A stretch of DNA of 64,000 bases from Duganella sp. BuS-21 (lineage in GTDB: Bacteria > Pseudomonadota > Gammaproteobacteria > Burkholderiales > Burkholderiaceae_D): assembly GCA_041874725.1 (NCBI GenBank), contig CP097466.1, forward strand, positions 1,054,001 to 1,118,000, in the 5' to 3' direction. The notes under the pieces are model-generated. The model saw only the letters and a program-made list of their open reading frames with translations, did no database searches and was not told the origin of the DNA. Shown here piece after piece: positions 61,926 through 64,000 of this stretch (positions within the stretch are counted from its first letter, which is position 1; each line of letters opens with the position of its first letter). Made by a program: the position numbers and the translations under genes.

Positions 61926-62462
61926 ATGAAACGTATTTCGACTACAACGCGCGTGCTGGCTGCCAGCCTGGCATGGATGACCTTGGGCGTGGCGCAGGCG
62001 GCGCCGTTGACGGCCGACGTGGTGCTGAAACCGACCCAGGGCAGCGCCACCGCCGGCAGCGTGCGCTTCACGCAACAGGACGGCAAATTGCAGATCGATG
62101 CGGACATCGCCGGCCTGTCGCCGGGCGTGCACGGTTTCCATTTGCATGAGAAAGGCGATTGCAGCGCGCCCGACGGCACCAGCGCCGGCGGCCACTTCAA
62201 TCCGGCCGGCCTGCAGCACGGCGGGCCCGAGCACGGTGCGCGTCATGGCGGCGACTTCGGCAACATCACGGCCGACGCCAGCGGCAAGGCCTCGCTGCGG
62301 CTGAGCGTGCCGACCAGCCAGATCACGCTGGAGAGCGGCGTGGCCAACAGCATCATCGGGCGCGGCATCATCGTGCATGCCGATGCCGACGATTTCGTGA
62401 CCCAGCCGACCGGCAACGCCGGCAAGCGCGTGGCGTGCGGCGTGGTGGTAGCCGGGAAGTAA
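61926..62462 (+). CDS. sodC: periplasmic Cu/Zn superoxide dismutase
   Basis: A 178-aa SodC with a signal peptide (cleavage after GVAQA). Metal ligands are in the usual places: the His pair in GFHLHEKGDC, SAGGHFNP, the loop HGGPEHGARHGGDFGNI, and a later copper His (RGIIVHADADDF). The disulphide Cys pair is GDCS and VACGV. It converts superoxide to peroxide in the periplasm and protects against external oxidative stress. GGAG lies upstream of the ATG. The MOSC-ATL gene starts four bases after the stop, so they may be cotranscribed. Confidence 0.94.
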   Translation: MKRISTTTRVLAASLAWMTLGVAQAAPLTADVVLKPTQGSATAGSVRFTQQDGKLQIDADIAGLSPGVHGFHLHEKGDCSAPDGTSAGGHFNPAGLQHGGPEHGARHGGDFGNITADASGKASLRLSVPTSQITLESGVANSIIGRGIIVHADADDFVTQPTGNAGKRVACGVVVAGK

Positions 62463-62466
62463 GCGC

Positions 62467-63234
62467 TTGCGCGCGACCGGCACTTTCGGCTCGATAGAGC
62501 GCTTGTACCTGAAGCCGGCGCGCGGCAAACCGATGCAAGCGGTTGGCGCCGGCGAGTCCGTGGCCTGCGTGGCGGGCTATGGTCTGCTCGGCGACGTGCA
62601 CGCCAGCCGTCTCAGTCCGCGCCAGGTGCTGGTGACCCTGGCCGGCGAGCTTGATGCGCTGCGCATCGCGCCAGGTGCGCTGCTGGAAAATATCGTCATT
62701 GCGTGCGCTGAAGCGGCGCTGTTCCAGCCCGGTGCTGCCATCGTGACGGCGTCCGGCGTCGAGATCCGTCTGACCATGTTTTGCGAGCCGTGCCAGCGCA
62801 TTGCCGCCGTCGGCCACGAGCTGTCCACGCTGCTGCGCAGGCGCGGCGTGCTGGGGGTAATTGAAACCGGCGGCGCACTGCGGTCGGGCGAGCGTATCGA
62901 GCTGATCGCCGATAAATATCCGGCGCTGCCGGAATCGCCGTATCAGAAATTCCTGGAGTTTCTGCCGACGGTGCCGCCGGGGCGGGTGGTGCGCTATCGC
63001 GACATCACCATCGCCATCGGCGCGGCCGACAGCTTTGTGCGGGCTCTGCCCGGCTATATCAAGCGCAGCGGTGGCATCGGCCTGCCGCTGCACCGCATCG
63101 TCAACGCGCGCGGAGAATTGCTGCCGCTGTTGCCGCTGCAGGGCGTGCAACTGCGCGCCGAGGGTGTGCAGCTGCTCGGCGACCATGCAGCTGTCGATCT
63201 GACGCGCTATCTGTGGAACGGGAGTGCGGCGTAG
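62467..63234 (+). CDS. fusion of a MOSC domain and an alkyltransferase-like (ATL) domain
   Basis: A 255-aa protein starting with TTG after GGGAAG. Residues 1-150 form a MOSC domain (GTFGSIERLYLKPARGKPM; a conserved Cys in MFCEPCQRIA), a fold used in molybdenum-cofactor sulfur transfer. From about 155 there is a region like the DNA-binding domain of O6-alkylguanine transferases: YQKFLEFLPTVPPGRVVRYRDITIAIGAADSFVRALPG, then LPLHRIVNARGELLP. In alkyltransferases this site is PCHR; here Leu208 replaces the Cys, as in ATL proteins that bind damage without repair chemistry. The fusion is unusual. It directly follows sodC. Confidence 0.75.
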   Translation: MRATGTFGSIERLYLKPARGKPMQAVGAGESVACVAGYGLLGDVHASRLSPRQVLVTLAGELDALRIAPGALLENIVIACAEAALFQPGAAIVTASGVEIRLTMFCEPCQRIAAVGHELSTLLRRRGVLGVIETGGALRSGERIELIADKYPALPESPYQKFLEFLPTVPPGRVVRYRDITIAIGAADSFVRALPGYIKRSGGIGLPLHRIVNARGELLPLLPLQGVQLRAEGVQLLGDHAAVDLTRYLWNGSAA

Positions 63235-63259
63235 GGCCCTTGTTAGCACCTCGAAACAC

Positions 63260-63340
63260 CGTCATTCCCGCGCATGCGGGAATCCATAGACCGCGTGTGT
63301 GCAGCTTCGGCATGGGTTCCCGCGTGTGCGGGAACCACGG
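63260..63340. repeat. REP-like inverted pair
   Basis: Arms CCGTCATTCCCGCGCATGCG... at 63260-63289 and its degenerate inverse at 63311-63340, the same type as 28877-28958 but with more mismatches in the right arm. It separates the MOSC-ATL gene from the convergent halogenase gene. Confidence 0.75.
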
Positions 63341-63348
63341 GATTGCTC

Positions 63349-64000
63349 TTAGGCCGCCTTGGCGCCGGCGTCCGGGCGGCCGCAATAGCGCTGGACGTAG
63401 GCCTGATGCGTCGGCAGCTGCACCACCGTGCGGTCGATGCGGCCCTTGATGCCGCCGAGGAAGGCTTTCAGCTCCTCGTCGCCCATCAGGTCGGCCGTCT
63501 GGTGGTGCGACTTCGGCATGATGCCCTGGCCCAGCATCACCTGGATCCACGAGTTTTCCGCGAACAGTTCGTTCGGGATGCGGAACACGCGCCCGGTTTC
63601 CTTGAACAGGTCGATGCGGTGCTTGAGCGAGGCCGGGATGCTCATCTCGCGCGCATCGATCCAGAACTGCGAGTCGGTGCGGTTGTTGACGTGGTAGTGC
63701 AGGATGATGAAGTCGCGGATGTGGTCGATCTCGCGGTTGCACTGCTCGTTGTATTCGTCGATCTCGGCCTGCTGAATGCCGTCGGCCGGGAACGATTGCA
63801 TCAGGCGGATCACGCTGCGCTGGATCAGGTGGATGCTGGTCGACTCGATCGGCTCCAGGAAACCGCTCGACAGGCCGATCGCCACCACATTGCCCTTCCA
63901 GGTATTGCGGCGCTGGCAGGGCTTGAATTTGATGACGCGCGGCGTGATCAGGGTCTTGCCTTCGACGTTGGCCAGCAACTGCTTGTGCGCCGTCTCTTCG
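63349..64000 (-). CDS. flavin-dependent tryptophan halogenase, C-terminal part
   Basis: About 217 codons of a longer gene that continues past the window edge. The sequence WKGNVVAIGLSSGFLEPIESTSIHLIQRSVIRLM is a hallmark of tryptophan halogenases (GLSSGFLEPLESTSIHL). The region NRTDSQFW, the long helix, and ENSWIQVMLGQGIMPKSHH are typical C-terminal parts. Family members add chlorine or bromine to indole or other aromatic substrates using FADH2. The FAD-binding GxGxxG and WxWxIP motifs lie beyond the window. Whether it halogenates free tryptophan or another compound cannot be told here. Confidence 0.9.
   Translation of the reverse strand, partial: EETAHKQLLANVEGKTLITPRVIKFKPCQRRNTWKGNVVAIGLSSGFLEPIESTSIHLIQRSVIRLMQSFPADGIQQAEIDEYNEQCNREIDHIRDFIILHYHVNNRTDSQFWIDAREMSIPASLKHRIDLFKETGRVFRIPNELFAENSWIQVMLGQGIMPKSHHQTADLMGDEELKAFLGGIKGRIDRTVVQLPTHQAYVQRYCGRPDAGAKAA

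Noticed and set aside
1..64000. CRISPR arrays, tRNA or rRNA genes, prophage
   Set aside because: No regularly spaced repeats, cloverleaf-type sequences, rRNA segments or phage structural genes were recognised on either strand by eye.

Overview
This 64 kb window is high-GC, gene-dense chromosomal DNA from a Gram-negative betaproteobacterium. The pairing of TamA/TamB, a PEP-CTERM sorted protein, a trimeric-type porin, TonB-dependent receptors, many c-di-GMP enzymes and a flavin-dependent tryptophan halogenase points to Oxalobacteraceae of the Massilia/Duganella type. That assignment is inferred from gene content, not from a marker gene. I saw no rRNA, tRNA, CRISPR array, complete insertion sequence, prophage or replication origin.

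Layout. 0-7.4 kb: a peptidase-like gene tail, a tiny 37-aa gene, the tamA-tamB outer-membrane assembly operon, and divergent queC. 7.4-16.8 kb: a CHASE/PAS/GAF/GGDEF cyclase, small proteins, a repeat-rich gap holding a 134-bp MITE-like element inserted into a terminator, a PEP-CTERM protein, a porin, and a GAF-GAF histidine kinase. 16.8-25.3 kb: an operon of a TonB-dependent receptor and an exported SAM hydroxide adenosyltransferase, an HD-GYP response regulator, a PQQ-type sugar dehydrogenase lipoprotein, and a PhoX phosphatase preceded by a Pho-box-like site. 25.4-39 kb: a GAF-GGDEF(degenerate)-EAL protein, dienelactone hydrolase, an MshQ-like protein, an M28 peptidase, an SDR pseudogene, an alpha/beta hydrolase and a DEAD-box helicase with two DbpA-type domains. 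39-41.2 kb: a lone two-gene unit, a 46-aa protein plus a TnsB/Mu-type integrase whose middle catalytic Asp looks lost. 41.4-46.5 kb: a probable operon of Tat-exported flavin amine oxidase, cytochrome c, exported RidA and a TonB-dependent receptor. 46.6-64 kb: hydrolase, MazG-like enzyme, two GIN-domain proteins flanking a GGDEF-EAL protein, a cache-cache-CheW protein, PsiF, a large DUF4214 secreted protein, a pullulanase lipoprotein, SodC, a MOSC-ATL fusion, and the C-terminal part of a tryptophan halogenase cut by the window edge.

Themes. The window holds four c-di-GMP enzymes, two receptor-linked exported enzyme operons, and several envelope or secreted proteins. The best candidates for undescribed biology are the solitary TnsB-like operon, the receptor plus exported SAM-cleaving enzyme with a hairpin over the ribosome binding site, and the periplasmic amine oxidase/cytochrome/RidA/receptor operon. 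Three dispersed repeat families occupy the intergenic gaps: the ITR-bounded MITE, REP-like CCGTCATTCCCGC inverted pairs, and a GACCCTGGCCGCAGCGG repeat.
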